The notes: generated by a model not told the origin, from the letters alone. Shown: positions 43,036-52,938, counted from the stretch's first letter. The stretch: 64,000 bases of DNA from Niabella yanshanensis (GCF_034424215.1 NZ_CP139960.1:3658001-3722000); one strand, 5' to 3'. Numbers and translations are program-made.

Positions 43036-46000
43036 CTAAAACAGAACCTGCAGACCCAGGGTATACTTTTTAGGAATGGGGTATCCATCTCCCGCATACT
43101 CTCCATAGGAGTTTACGTTTTCTGCATCGGGTAACAATTTTGAAGCCTGCCAGCGGGCGGCATTGTCAAGCGTTCCGAATATTTTAAAACTACCCAGTCC
43201 CCATTTTTTTATTATAGGTGCCGGTATATTATATTGGAGGTTAATATTTTTAAGTCTTACAAAATCACCCTTGGTTAAGAAAAAGCTTTGAGCCGACGTA
43301 TAATAATATAGGTAAGTGCCCAGATCGTATTTAGCGTAAGTTGCATTATCTCCCGGCTGTCGCCAGATATTAATTGCATCCAGATTAGGTGTCGAGAATT
43401 GCGCAAAATTGTTTTGAGGGTCTCCAGAGGTAGAATTACTGAATTGATCAGCCAGGAAGAGGTTCAGGATATCACGCTTAAACACAAAATTAAAAAATAG
43501 TCCAACTGTGAAATTCTTCCAGGTGAAATTATTTGTCCACCCCCCTGTGATCCTTGGGTTGGGGTCGCCCATCGGGATTTTATCGGGGTTAATGCCGCTG
43601 TTAAATACATCGGTAAAATAATCGCCGTCAACATCCTGGATGTAAAAAGAGCCAGCCGTAAAGGTTCCGTTGGAGTTCCTGTATTTGGCACCTGTGAAGG
43701 GGTTAACAGGTATATCATCTTCTGTAGCAAAAACACCCAATGTACGATACAGGTAGAATGAATTGATAGGACTACCTACTGAAAGAATATGCGATTTATC
43801 AAAACGATCTCCATCCATTACAAGATCCCTATTGCCATTGGGCAGGTTCATGATCGCATTTTTATTATAGCTGATGTTCAGCCGGCTAAACCATTTAACC
43901 GGACTGCTTTGTGGTAAGGGATTTGCTGCCAGCGTTAATTCTACCCCTGCGTTTCTTACACCAATCGCATTGGTTAAAGCTTTAGAGTAACCGGTCGTTA
44001 CCGGCAGGTTTACCGAGAAGAGTTGTAAAGAGCTTTCTTTATTATAAACATCAATGGAACCTGAGTATTTTCCTTTTTCTACTTCAAAGTCCAACCCAAT
44101 ATTCCATTGTTTTGATTTCTCCCAGGATAAGCTCGATTGTGCTGCACCGTCTCTCAGATTGGGGGTAATGGCGATTACGCCATTGTAGGAGCTGGAGCCT
44201 ATGTTGCCAGGGTAAGCGCCTGCATTAACTGTGTAAAGATTGTATTGCAGGTAGTTTCTCGAAGGCAAGCTTCCGGAAGTGCCCAGCGAACCTCTTATTT
44301 TAAAAAGGTTGATTGCAGAAGAAAAGTCCTGGAAGAACTTTTCTTCTGATAAGATCCAGGCCGCAGAGGCTGAAGGAAAGAAGCCCCATTTATTACCCGC
44401 TCCAAACCTGGACGAGCCGTCCCATCTTCCGGCAAAGGAGAACAGGTAACGATCTTTAAAATCATAAGATAAGCGGCTGTAATACGACAATAATCCGTAG
44501 GCCTGATAGTCGGAGTAGGCTCCCAGATTTTTAAGCAAAACACCCTGTACTACTTTTATATTGTCCGATGCGCCAAAGCCTCCCGACGCGGAAGTGTTTT
44601 CAAAAACATTAAACTGGATATCCTGACCTATTACACCGCTAAAATTATGATCTCCCCATGTATTAACATATGATAAGTAATTAGATGTAAGAATGTCCTC
44701 TGTCTGGTCGCTGTAGGTATAAGAGTAATTGCCCAGGAAACTTTCCATAGCGCTGGTACGGTTATAATTTCTCCTTGATGTAGAATATTTATAGGAACTA
44801 AGCGAATTGAGTTTCAAATGCTCATTAAAGGCATAAGAAAGGTTCAGGTTCATGTTAAAGATATTGGACAGGTTCTTATCGAGACTTTCATCATAGGATG
44901 CCAATATAGATTCCTTTTTGGCATCGCTTAAATTAAAAAGAGAGGAGGGCATATTGCCTGCGCCTAAACTAAACGGGTTGATATTCAGGTTTTCTAATCT
45001 TGGATCAGCGCCTAATCCCCGGCTCCTTGTAGTACGGGTAAAAAACAGAATCGGATTGATTTCCAGTTTTCCTTTCAACGCTTTGGTCAACATATTTAAT
45101 CGGGCTGAATACCTTTTAAATCCTGTGGCTTTAATAATACCTTGCTCATCATAATATCCGGTACTAAAACGGTAAGTGGACCCGTTTTCACTGCCACCTG
45201 AAATACCAAGGTCTACATTGGTAATAGCACCAGATTGATAAAAGAGGTCTTGCCAGTCTGTATTGCCGTTAAAAGCCGGATTTAGACTGTCTGTTAACAG
45301 GTAGGGTAACTGTTGCTGCTGTATATAGGTAAGCTGCTCCTGGAGTACGGTCAGCTTTTGTCGTCTTTCTGTAGTTCCCAGTGTTACCTCGCGAAGCTTT
45401 GGCCGTTCGGTGTACCCGGTAAATCCTGACAAGGTGACCCTGGGAGCGCCGCTTCTACCTTTCCTGGTAGTAATTAGTATAACGCCATTGGCAGCTCTCG
45501 ATCCGTAGATGGCGGCGGCGGATGCATCTTTTAGTACATCTATGGACTCAATGTCATTGGGGTTGATGCCTGCGAGGTAGTTTATGCCTGTGCCCGATCC
45601 GGGAGTTACATATTCTTCATTGGATTGTGGCACACCATCCACAACATATAGAGGAGAACTTATCACGTTATTCTGATCCCACTGCGAACTGACGAGCGAG
45701 CTACCGCGAACGCTTACAGCCGCTCTTGCGCCCGGATCGCCACTAAAGTTCTGAACATTTACGCCAGACAGACGTCCCTGCATTAATTGGTCAAAACTCG
45801 ACATAGGCAGGTTTTCTATTTCCTTGCCTGAAATACTTGCAATGGAAGCGGTAGATTTTTTGCGGGTTACTTTTTGATAACCGATCAATACTACTTCCTC
45901 AAGGTTTCCCAGGTCTGCATCTAAACCGATATCAATCTCGGTTTTTCCATCGATGGGAACGATCTTCCTGGCAAAGCCTACCGCAGTTACTTCCAATGTG

Positions 46001-46209
46001 GGCTTGGTACCCGTGACATTCATCGAAAATGAACCATCTTCGCCAGTGGGTATGCCCTGGCTGGTTCCCTGTTGTATAACTGTAGCGCCGGGAATAGGAT
46101 TTCCTTTGCCATCATGTACCTTGCCGGTAATGGGCGTGGTTTGCGCTAAAACCGCGTGCATGCTCGCAAAAAAGCACAGCATACACAGAAAAAATTGCTT
46201 TTTTTTCAT
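43036..46209 (-). CDS. SusC/RagA family TonB-linked outer-membrane transporter
   Basis: The protein starts at ATG 46209 (1057 aa), where the signal peptide begins. It contains a CarboxypepD-regulatory-like domain (Gly-Lys-Val-His-Asp-Gly-Lys-Gly-Asn-Pro-Ile-Pro-Gly-Ala) and the SusC-specific plug motifs Val-Arg-Gly and Tyr-Val-Val-Asp-Gly-Val-Pro. Asp-Ala-Ser-Ala-Ala-Ala-Ile-Tyr-Gly-Ser-Arg-Ala-Ala-Asn-Gly follows, then a barrel ending Gly-Leu-Gln-Val-Leu-Phe. There is no STN domain, so it does not signal to an anti-sigma factor, and none is encoded nearby. It heads the four-gene operon. Confidence 0.96.
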   Translation of the reverse strand: MKKKQFFLCMLCFFASMHAVLAQTTPITGKVHDGKGNPIPGATVIQQGTSQGIPTGEDGSFSMNVTGTKPTLEVTAVGFARKIVPIDGKTEIDIGLDADLGNLEEVVLIGYQKVTRKKSTASIASISGKEIENLPMSSFDQLMQGRLSGVNVQNFSGDPGARAAVSVRGSSLVSSQWDQNNVISSPLYVVDGVPQSNEEYVTPGSGTGINYLAGINPNDIESIDVLKDASAAAIYGSRAANGVILITTRKGRSGAPRVTLSGFTGYTERPKLREVTLGTTERRQKLTVLQEQLTYIQQQQLPYLLTDSLNPAFNGNTDWQDLFYQSGAITNVDLGISGGSENGSTYRFSTGYYDEQGIIKATGFKRYSARLNMLTKALKGKLEINPILFFTRTTRSRGLGADPRLENLNINPFSLGAGNMPSSLFNLSDAKKESILASYDESLDKNLSNIFNMNLNLSYAFNEHLKLNSLSSYKYSTSRRNYNRTSAMESFLGNYSYTYSDQTEDILTSNYLSYVNTWGDHNFSGVIGQDIQFNVFENTSASGGFGASDNIKVVQGVLLKNLGAYSDYQAYGLLSYYSRLSYDFKDRYLFSFAGRWDGSSRFGAGNKWGFFPSASAAWILSEEKFFQDFSSAINLFKIRGSLGTSGSLPSRNYLQYNLYTVNAGAYPGNIGSSSYNGVIAITPNLRDGAAQSSLSWEKSKQWNIGLDFEVEKGKYSGSIDVYNKESSLQLFSVNLPVTTGYSKALTNAIGVRNAGVELTLAANPLPQSSPVKWFSRLNISYNKNAIMNLPNGNRDLVMDGDRFDKSHILSVGSPINSFYLYRTLGVFATEDDIPVNPFTGAKYRNSNGTFTAGSFYIQDVDGDYFTDVFNSGINPDKIPMGDPNPRITGGWTNNFTWKNFTVGLFFNFVFKRDILNLFLADQFSNSTSGDPQNNFAQFSTPNLDAINIWRQPGDNATYAKYDLGTYLYYYTSAQSFFLTKGDFVRLKNINLQYNIPAPIIKKWGLGSFKIFGTLDNAARWQASKLLPDAENVNSYGEYAGDGYPIPKKYTLGLQVLF

Positions 46210-46705
46210 TCGCAGCTTTTTTGTGTTTAGTAAATAAATGTTACAAGTGTGGGCAGATCTCTCTATGTAAAACTTTTCTCTCCCCACCAAAATATTAACA
46301 TTACTTTAATAAAAGAGCAATCATTTTAATTATTTTAAAAAGTGGGTAAGATCGTACCAGTGGCGGTTAAAATGCGGTTATCATTTCTTCCGGAGGCGGG
46401 AAACTCGAAACATTGGAGTGAAAATGCCGTGATCGGCAAGCTAAAATAGTATCGGTTGCAGGCATTTCGTTTCGAAAAGATCCTAGTTTAATTTCTGGAT
46501 AGGGCCTATTCGAAAGCCTAAAGGCACTAATCCCCAGCTGGGCGAGGTTAGTGAAAGGGTTTTCTCAGAAGGCATTTTATAACTGGTCAGCCATTTCAAA
46601 AGATAAAGATGTGCTAAAACGCAATCAGGCTTTACGCAAGCAACTGCATAAAGCCTGAACAATAATATAATTATGCAGGATCCCGGCACAGCGGCCTATA
46701 AACTG
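46210..46705. other. Gap without a supportable gene
   Basis: The SusC promoter should lie here, but I see no clear TAnnTTTG. A plus-strand frame of about 50 codons (ending with the TGA at 46656-46658, including Tyr-Asn-Trp-Ser-Ala-Ile-Ser-Lys-Asp) has no start and may be a decayed remnant. A short minus-strand frame near 46483-46689 lacks any protein-like pattern. Confidence 0.4.
46625..46658 (-). terminator. Hairpin downstream of the DUF4097 gene
   Basis: TCAGGCTTTA pairs exactly with TAAAGCCTGA around a 14-nt loop, and three more pairs can form inside. On the minus strand it is followed by a loose T-rich tract. Confidence 0.6.
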
Positions 46706-47686
46706 CTACATTCTTACATCTACCGATCCGCCCGATGTAGAAGCTTCAACCAACAGGTTTCCATTGCCCAGGGACCCTTTTACCCGGTCTTTTTTAACCG
46801 TACCACTAAAGTTGTGGAGCTCAGAGATATGCACTTTATCTCCTTTTAAATCCAACTGCGCATTTTTTGTTTCAGGCATTTTCAAGCGAATGCTGCCGCC
46901 TGAGGTATGTAGCTTCACAAAATCGTGTGTTGCCTTTAGATCTGCCGTAATTTGTCCGCCACTGGTTCTGGCATTCAGGTTGCCATCGATCTCTTTAAGA
47001 TGAATGCTGCCTCCTGATGTTTCTGTATTAAAGTCGCCATTAATGTTGGTAGCAGAAATGGAGCCACCGCTGGTGCGGGCACTTACCGTACCTGACAGGT
47101 TCAATAAACTTAGTGAACCACCCGATGTATTTAGCTTCACCAAGCCATCGAGGTCTTCTGCTGTGATCTGGCCGCCACTGGTAGTTAGGTCAATATTTTT
47201 TGAAAGATTTTTGACGGTGATGCTGCCGCCGCTGGTTCTGCCCGTCACCGTCCCGGCAATATCCTGCAGGTTGAGACTGCCACCACTTGTTCGAACATCG
47301 GCATCCACCTGGCTGCTGCTATAAACAATAAATGAAATATTCAGTGATGTTTTATTCGACCATTTTATATTTTTCCTTCTGGCAGTGGCGGTTAAGGTAC
47401 CTCCCTGCGAACGGATATCTACGTCATAATATTCATCCAGTATCTGCTGAATCTCGGCTTGAGTCTTCCTGTCACCCCAACTATTAGCAGTAACATACAT
47501 TTCTACTGCGCTCCTGGACTGACCACCTTTAACCTGTATGGCACCTCCGCTGGTTTCAACTTTCAGATTTTTAATGGCGTTGCTACTGAAAGATTCGGTA
47601 CGATAGGGCGATTCGCCGTTACGTTTCTGGGCTATAACAACAATCCCAAAACAGAGAAATACTGTAAGGAGGATGCTTCTCTTCAT
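46706..47686 (-). CDS. Exported DUF4097-type beta-solenoid repeat protein
   Basis: The 326-residue protein has a signal peptide (MKRSILLTVFL...Ala-Gln). Nine copies of a Thr-Ser-Gly-Gly-(Ser/Gln/Ala) motif follow. Most stand about 18 residues apart between residues 130 and 255; further copies are near the start and at the very end. The regular spacing predicts a right-handed beta-solenoid with the Gly-Gly turn stacked on one face. DUF4097 proteins are extracytoplasmic and of unknown role. The gene follows the helicase-nuclease gene after 112 nt. Confidence 0.88.
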   Translation of the reverse strand: MKRSILLTVFLCFGIVVIAQKRNGESPYRTESFSSNAIKNLKVETSGGAIQVKGGQSRSAVEMYVTANSWGDRKTQAEIQQILDEYYDVDIRSQGGTLTATARRKNIKWSNKTSLNISFIVYSSSQVDADVRTSGGSLNLQDIAGTVTGRTSGGSITVKNLSKNIDLTTSGGQITAEDLDGLVKLNTSGGSLSLLNLSGTVSARTSGGSISATNINGDFNTETSGGSIHLKEIDGNLNARTSGGQITADLKATHDFVKLHTSGGSIRLKMPETKNAQLDLKGDKVHISELHNFSGTVKKDRVKGSLGNGNLLVEASTSGGSVDVRM

Positions 47687-47798
47687 AAAACAAGTCTTTT
47701 GAGTTTATAAGATTAATAATCGATCAGCTAACCGATGACCGATACCTATTAATCGTTGAAACCCTCAAAATGTTACAGTTGTTTTATCTGACTAAGGA

Positions 47799-50700
47799 TT
47801 ATTCGTCTTCATCTTCAGGAATCTCATCCAGCTTCACATATAAGTAATTGTCTTTTACAAAATTACACCAGTGACAATCAGCCTTTCCGCAACCCTTGTA
47901 GAAGTCTTTTGCCTGTATTTTATCCCAAACGGTTTTGATCTGGTTTTTCACCGTAGTTACGTCGTTCGGTTCAATAACCACCTTCAGCTTCTGGAAGTTA
48001 TTATTACTATCAGGTTCAATAAAATCAAATTCAGTGCTCACTACCCGCCAGTCTTTCAACTCATAGTTGTCCAATAATATTTTATAAAATACGGCCTGCC
48101 TCCAATAATCTCCGCCATCAGGATTTTTGTCCCCCGGTGCTTTTAGCTTCGGTAAAGCATTGTCTACGTTGCCGGTTTTGTAATCCACCACATTCACTTC
48201 TTTCCCGTTAAATTCTAATTTGTCCAGTTTCCCTTTTAGCGGTACTCCGTCCACCACCACTCCTTTAATGTTGGTTTCTACCGATACCACTTTGTTCCAG
48301 CTATTGATGTATTTTTTATAGTAGGCGGGGATGATAATAGAACCTTGTTCCATGCGCCGGGCATAGGCTTCCCTGGTAAAATTCTGGCGGTGCCGCATCA
48401 TATACCAGCTAAAATCATCGATCATGGTTTCAACCGGAGGAAAGCTTTCCGTTTCTCTCAGCTTACGGAACAATCTTTCCAACGCGAAGTGGATGGCGCT
48501 CCCGAATTCGGTTGCTTCGTTTTTTCCGGAAGGAATACGTAACAGGTTCTGGTAGTAAAATCTTAAGGGGCAATTGAGATAAGCGCTTAAGGCTGTCACG
48601 TTCATTACAAACCTGGATAACAGTCCGTCAATAAAATCATCTTCCAGGCTATCAATAACCGGTTGTTGCCCCGTAAACAGCAGGTGTTGAAACTCAATCA
48701 TCTGCTCGGTACTGATCTGTGGTTTTTGGACAGTTAGGGCATGTTGCTCCATGATCTCAGCAATAAACATCGATGGTTCCAGCTCCTTGCCGTCGGCATT
48801 TAACCTTGCATAAGAGATATACAGGTACTTTTCCGCACGTGTAAGCGCCACATAAAATACCCGGCGTAGCTCTTCTTCATCACTTGATGTAGCTTGCGAA
48901 GAAAAGATCGTTGACGGCAGCTTATAACCCCGGTTCATTTTTCTTTTTTTCTCCCAGAAAGAGGCATTACAGCCTGCCAGGAAAACATATTCAAATTCCA
49001 ATCCTTTACTGCCATGAGCGGTTAACAGGTTCACACCTTTGTCATTACCTGTAGTTTTAACCAGCGGCAGTGGAATATTTTCATGCTCCATCAGCTGTAA
49101 TAACTGCACAAGGCTCGTCAGGTTCATGGAAGGTTTGCGCCGATGTTCCTCTTTTATAAAATCATAAAAGGCCGATAGGGACTGCATCAATTCAACCTTC
49201 AAAGGACTGTTCATGACATAAGTCAGCACACCGCCATTGCGGATAATATTATCCAGCAGCTGTTGAATAGTAAGATTGGGAACATCTGCTATCAGTTGCT
49301 CGATTACAGTTGAGCTGCGTTTCAGACTGGCATTCAAACCTTCATCGAAAAGATCTTTTGCAGGAGCATTGGCTTTTTCAGATAAAAGCTGCCTTAGCGA
49401 ACTGCTTTCTCCCTTAAATCTCTTCTGGTTGACTTCTACATTAATTTTTGCAATCTCTATGGGTGGATTTTTATAAAAATCAAAATGAAGTATTTCAAAT
49501 AACAGTTCATCTCCGCCAAAAGGAATATCATGTTCTGCTTCCAGGTAATACAATAAGGTGATGATTTTCTTAATGAACGGACTTTGTAATAGGTTCGTAC
49601 TACGCTTGCTGTAAAAGGGAATGCCTTTTTGTCTCAGGTAGTCGGAAAGCTCTTCCCCGTATTTATTTTCTTTATAAATAATGGCGATACGGCCCGGCTG
49701 AATGCCTTGTGTGATCAGGGCCTCTATGTTGAATACGATGCCTGCCATTTCATCAGCCATGGTGTTGTACTCAAAAATCTCAGGCGCATGCCGCAATTCG
49801 TTAATAGCAACATTGGCAGCGATCAGCTCTTTGCTGAGTCCGGGTATTTGTTTGATGAGCCGTTCTTCGTTCCGATTGATCAGTGTTTTCGAAACATCCA
49901 GGATGGGCTGGATACTACGGTAATTACTGGTCAGTACGATCTTTTTAATATCGTTTTCATACTGCTTTGCAAAATCCAGCATGTTCTGCATGTTCGCCCC
50001 CTGGAAGCGATAGATACTTTGGTCGTCGTCACCTACCACAAAGACATTGGGTTGTTGCCAGTAATTGATCAGTAACTGTACAATCTTATTTTGGGTACCG
50101 CTGGTGTCCTGGAACTCGTCCACCAATATGTAGTGATATTTCTCCTGGTAATCCAGTAGCAGGTTTTCGTTTTCTTCAAATGCTTTAATCACCCAGTTGA
50201 TCATGTCATCAAAATCGTATCGTTTGTTCACCCGCATGATCTCCTGGTAGTTCTCAAACTCACCAATGGCTGCACGTAATTTATCCATACGCTTCAGCTC
50301 ATCGAAGTAAGCCGGCTTGCGATCTCCCTTATTCCATTTTCCGGCACGCGATGTTTTATATACATAGGCTTCATCTTCAGCCAGTTCCTGTATGTAGGCG
50401 TCGATACGGTCGCTGATATACGCGGGTGTCCAGCCTTCCCGCTTCATAGCAGAAAATAGGTTGCTTAAAGGATCAGCTTCAAAATATACATCACCCCTGT
50501 ATCTTTTAAGCGGGTGTTCTTTGGCGAATTTATCGATGAGCTGTTTAAAGTATTCTACCTTCTCCAGGTCGGAAACCGGGTCCAGTGAAGTCTTTTCAAA
50601 CAGCGAAAGATTGTCCTGTATCACATCATTACAAAAAGCGTGGAAAGTGTAGATATTCACCTTATAAGCGTCGGCGCCTATAAATTGCTGCAGTCTTTTA

Positions 50701-50939
50701 CGCATGGCTACCACACCCGCATCGGTATAGGTCAAACAAAGAATATTTTCTGGTAAAGCATCTGAATCCAATAGTATTTTACCAATACGTGCAGCCAGTA
50801 TCTGTGTTTTGCCGGTACCTGGCCCGGCAATTACCATTACAGGGCCTTCGAGTGTATCCACCGCTGTTTTTTGTTCTGCATTCAGGTTCTTGTAGACTTC
50901 GTTAAACTGTTTTTCCAGTCTTTCTTTAATGATAGGCAT
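47799..50939 (-). CDS. UvrD/PcrA-like helicase fused to an Fe-S PD-(D/E)XK nuclease
   Basis: The 1046-residue protein has an SF1A helicase (about 1-700): Walker A Gly-Pro-Gly-Thr-Gly-Lys-Thr, Asp-Glu-Phe-Gln-Asp-Thr, Gly-Asp-Asp-Asp-Gln-Ser-Ile-Tyr, and Thr-Ala-His-Gly-Ser-Lys-Gly-Leu-Glu. The C-terminal nuclease has Gly-Lys-Leu-Asp-Lys and Val-Val-Asp-Tyr-Lys-Thr-Gly near 905-925. One Cys near 789 (Leu-Asn-Cys-Pro-Leu-Arg) and three near 1016 (Cys-x4-Cys-x2-Cys) form an AddB/Cas4-type [4Fe-4S] site. It should unwind and resect DNA in repair. AddA or AddB partners are not adjacent, so it may act alone. Confidence 0.92.
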   Translation of the reverse strand: MPIIKERLEKQFNEVYKNLNAEQKTAVDTLEGPVMVIAGPGTGKTQILAARIGKILLDSDALPENILCLTYTDAGVVAMRKRLQQFIGADAYKVNIYTFHAFCNDVIQDNLSLFEKTSLDPVSDLEKVEYFKQLIDKFAKEHPLKRYRGDVYFEADPLSNLFSAMKREGWTPAYISDRIDAYIQELAEDEAYVYKTSRAGKWNKGDRKPAYFDELKRMDKLRAAIGEFENYQEIMRVNKRYDFDDMINWVIKAFEENENLLLDYQEKYHYILVDEFQDTSGTQNKIVQLLINYWQQPNVFVVGDDDQSIYRFQGANMQNMLDFAKQYENDIKKIVLTSNYRSIQPILDVSKTLINRNEERLIKQIPGLSKELIAANVAINELRHAPEIFEYNTMADEMAGIVFNIEALITQGIQPGRIAIIYKENKYGEELSDYLRQKGIPFYSKRSTNLLQSPFIKKIITLLYYLEAEHDIPFGGDELLFEILHFDFYKNPPIEIAKINVEVNQKRFKGESSSLRQLLSEKANAPAKDLFDEGLNASLKRSSTVIEQLIADVPNLTIQQLLDNIIRNGGVLTYVMNSPLKVELMQSLSAFYDFIKEEHRRKPSMNLTSLVQLLQLMEHENIPLPLVKTTGNDKGVNLLTAHGSKGLEFEYVFLAGCNASFWEKKRKMNRGYKLPSTIFSSQATSSDEEELRRVFYVALTRAEKYLYISYARLNADGKELEPSMFIAEIMEQHALTVQKPQISTEQMIEFQHLLFTGQQPVIDSLEDDFIDGLLSRFVMNVTALSAYLNCPLRFYYQNLLRIPSGKNEATEFGSAIHFALERLFRKLRETESFPPVETMIDDFSWYMMRHRQNFTREAYARRMEQGSIIIPAYYKKYINSWNKVVSVETNIKGVVVDGVPLKGKLDKLEFNGKEVNVVDYKTGNVDNALPKLKAPGDKNPDGGDYWRQAVFYKILLDNYELKDWRVVSTEFDFIEPDSNNNFQKLKVVIEPNDVTTVKNQIKTVWDKIQAKDFYKGCGKADCHWCNFVKDNYLYVKLDEIPEDEDE

Positions 50940-51047
50940 GCGGCAATTTAGTGGAAAAGCCGGAGAATTTAGGGGTGTTTTCCCCAGCTGGAGAAATCCG
51001 GTTCGCGATAACAGGCAATAGGTAAGGTGAGTGCTTTACAAGAAAAC

Positions 51048-51077
51048 GCTTCTTATCCGGTATTGCAGATAAGAAGC
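51048..51077 (-). terminator. Terminator of the peroxidase gene
   Basis: A 10-bp stem (GCTTCTTATC with GATAAGAAGC) is followed on the minus strand by GTTTTCTT. It lies 20 nt after the stop codon at 51097. Confidence 0.8.
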
Positions 51078-51096
51078 ACTTCGCTTTGGATTTTTT

Positions 51097-52878
51097 TTAA
51101 TATTGAGGTGCTTTATCAGTAAGCGTATGAATAAACGCGATCAATAACTGTTTTTCTTTAGGTGTCAGGTTCAGCCGCTCGTCAGACAGGGTCTGGTTAT
51201 ATACCTGTAAGCCAAGTCCAATGCCGCCTCCCTTGTCATAAAAATCAACCACTTCCTCCAGCGTTTTATAAACACCGCTATGCATGTAAGGTGCGGTCAT
51301 GCCCGTATTCCTTACAGTAGTCGTTTTAAATGCATGCAGGTAAGGCGCTACATTAATAATCTTATACCTGCCGCTATCGGTGTCCATCTTTTGACCATCA
51401 GCGGCTAAGGGCACACCCAATACTTCACTTTCTGTTTTGGTAAAGGCCGGTGGCACAACACCATTAAACAGCGGGATGAAATGGCAGCTGGCGCATTTGG
51501 CTTTACCGGCAAACAGGTTGAAGCCTTCAATTTCTTCCTTATTCATGGCTTGGTTATTACCTCTCATATATTCATCAAACCGGCTGTTCAATCCTATCAG
51601 GCTTTTAACATAGCTGGCTATAGCAGCCAGGATATTTTCTTTTGTAATGACATGGGCCTTGTAGGCATTGCCGAATAATTGAGTATATGATGTATCCGTT
51701 GATAACAGTTGTACGGCTTGCTCTAAGTCGCCATGCATCTCATCCTTATTACTGATCACATCACTAGCCTGGTGCTCTAAAGAGGGCGAACGGAGATCAT
51801 AAAACATAGCGGTTTGTAAGGCTGCGTTTAACAGGGTAGGCGTATTTCTCAGCAATGCTTTATTGGCGTCCAACGCAGCGTTTTTAGCCAATCTGTCTGT
51901 GAAATAAAGTTCCGGCTTATGACAGGTGGCGCAACTTCTTTTTTTAGACACTGATAATGTATTGTCGTAAAATAGTTTTTTGCCAAGTATAATTTTTTCA
52001 CTCAGTTTTGGATCTGCAGCGTCTGATTCCTGGAAATACGGATCAAAGATGTTTTCATCAAACAAAGTAGCTGCATTGGTTTTTAAAAGCCCTTGCAAGC
52101 GTATAGGGGTTATTCCGGCCTGTTTTTGTTGAAGGGCCAATGTACGGGTTATAGGATTGGCGTAATCTTTTATAAAAATCATTCTGTTGAAGCTGTCAAA
52201 ATCGGGGTTGGCATTGAGATAGCCAACTGCCGCATTTATTTTGTTGTTCAAATCGCTTTGGCCTTCTAAGAAAGGTGTTATAGCTGTTAATTCGCTGAGC
52301 GATACAGCTGCCTCTGCAAGACCCGTTTTTACTGCCGGAGCATCAAAGCCTGTAATGCCCAGTGTAATAATTCTGAACACCTGTTTTTTAATAGCATCAT
52401 ATAATTGTTCCTGTGTGAAGCCTCCTGCTTCTATATTGTCTATTATGGAAATACAGTAGCTTTTCAGCAATACTGTTTCATGCTTTAAAGCAGGGTAGTC
52501 AATCGTGTCGTCCAGTATTAATTCTTCCATCACCTGTAAGCCATGTGGTTCCTGCACTGCTACTTCCGGCTGTTCGATCTCCGGTAAGGGAGCGCCGTTT
52601 ACAAAACGGGCGATCGAGGGCATATAATATTCAACCGCCCATTCGAATTTTTTGTAGTGAGCTCTAAGCGCTTTAAAGGCAGCGACCAGCTTTTGCTGTT
52701 CCGGCGGGCGATTTAGTAAAGGTTGCACACTATCCGTTACATATCTTTCAAAATAATCAACCTGGTCGGTCAGTTGTTGTCGCAGCTCGGCTACCGAACG
52801 TTCTTTTTTACCGCAGCTTAAAAATTGTATGGATACAAGCGCTGTGATTCCTGCTAATACGAGAAAAATTGTCTTCAT
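51097..52878 (-). CDS. Di-heme cytochrome c peroxidase lipoprotein with N-terminal helical domain
   Basis: The protein (593 aa from ATG 52878) has a lipoprotein signal ending Phe-Leu-Ser-Cys. A helical domain of about 250 residues follows that is not part of the standard enzyme. The MauG/CcpA-type di-heme domain then has Cys-Ala-Thr-Cys-His (about 315) and Cys-Ala-Ser-Cys-His (about 461). It probably reduces peroxide or oxidises a partner in the periplasm. The N-terminal extension is imelysin-like in appearance, rich in helices and acidic residues, but I am not sure of that. It follows the PhoX-like gene. Confidence 0.85.
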   Translation of the reverse strand: MKTIFLVLAGITALVSIQFLSCGKKERSVAELRQQLTDQVDYFERYVTDSVQPLLNRPPEQQKLVAAFKALRAHYKKFEWAVEYYMPSIARFVNGAPLPEIEQPEVAVQEPHGLQVMEELILDDTIDYPALKHETVLLKSYCISIIDNIEAGGFTQEQLYDAIKKQVFRIITLGITGFDAPAVKTGLAEAAVSLSELTAITPFLEGQSDLNNKINAAVGYLNANPDFDSFNRMIFIKDYANPITRTLALQQKQAGITPIRLQGLLKTNAATLFDENIFDPYFQESDAADPKLSEKIILGKKLFYDNTLSVSKKRSCATCHKPELYFTDRLAKNAALDANKALLRNTPTLLNAALQTAMFYDLRSPSLEHQASDVISNKDEMHGDLEQAVQLLSTDTSYTQLFGNAYKAHVITKENILAAIASYVKSLIGLNSRFDEYMRGNNQAMNKEEIEGFNLFAGKAKCASCHFIPLFNGVVPPAFTKTESEVLGVPLAADGQKMDTDSGRYKIINVAPYLHAFKTTTVRNTGMTAPYMHSGVYKTLEEVVDFYDKGGGIGLGLQVYNQTLSDERLNLTPKEKQLLIAFIHTLTDKAPQY

Positions 52879-52891
52879 TATATAAATACAT

Positions 52892-52919
52892 AAACCTTGC
52901 TCTGCGAAGAGCAAGGTTT
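52892..52919 (-). terminator. Stem-loop between the PhoX-like and peroxidase genes
   Basis: AAACCTTGCTCT pairs with AGAGCAAGGTTT around a GCGA loop, a 12-bp perfect stem. The T run is better on the plus strand than on the minus strand, so on the minus transcript it may only partly stop transcription or may stabilise the mRNA end. Confidence 0.7.
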
Positions 52920-52938
52920 TTCTATTGGTTCAATAAAT

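Noticed and set aside
46464-46658. Possible transposase or HIRAN-like remnant on the plus strand
   Set aside because: The frame is short, has no start and is interrupted; similarity was only by eye and too weak to name.
46483-46689. 68-codon minus-strand frame
   Set aside because: No signal, no domain, odd composition, and it covers a strong hairpin.
46764-47324. Open plus-strand frames opposite the DUF4097 gene
   Set aside because: They are shadows produced by the repeated Thr-Ser-Gly-Gly codons.
49629-50075. 148-codon plus-strand frame inside the helicase gene
   Set aside because: Antisense shadow with no protein-like features.
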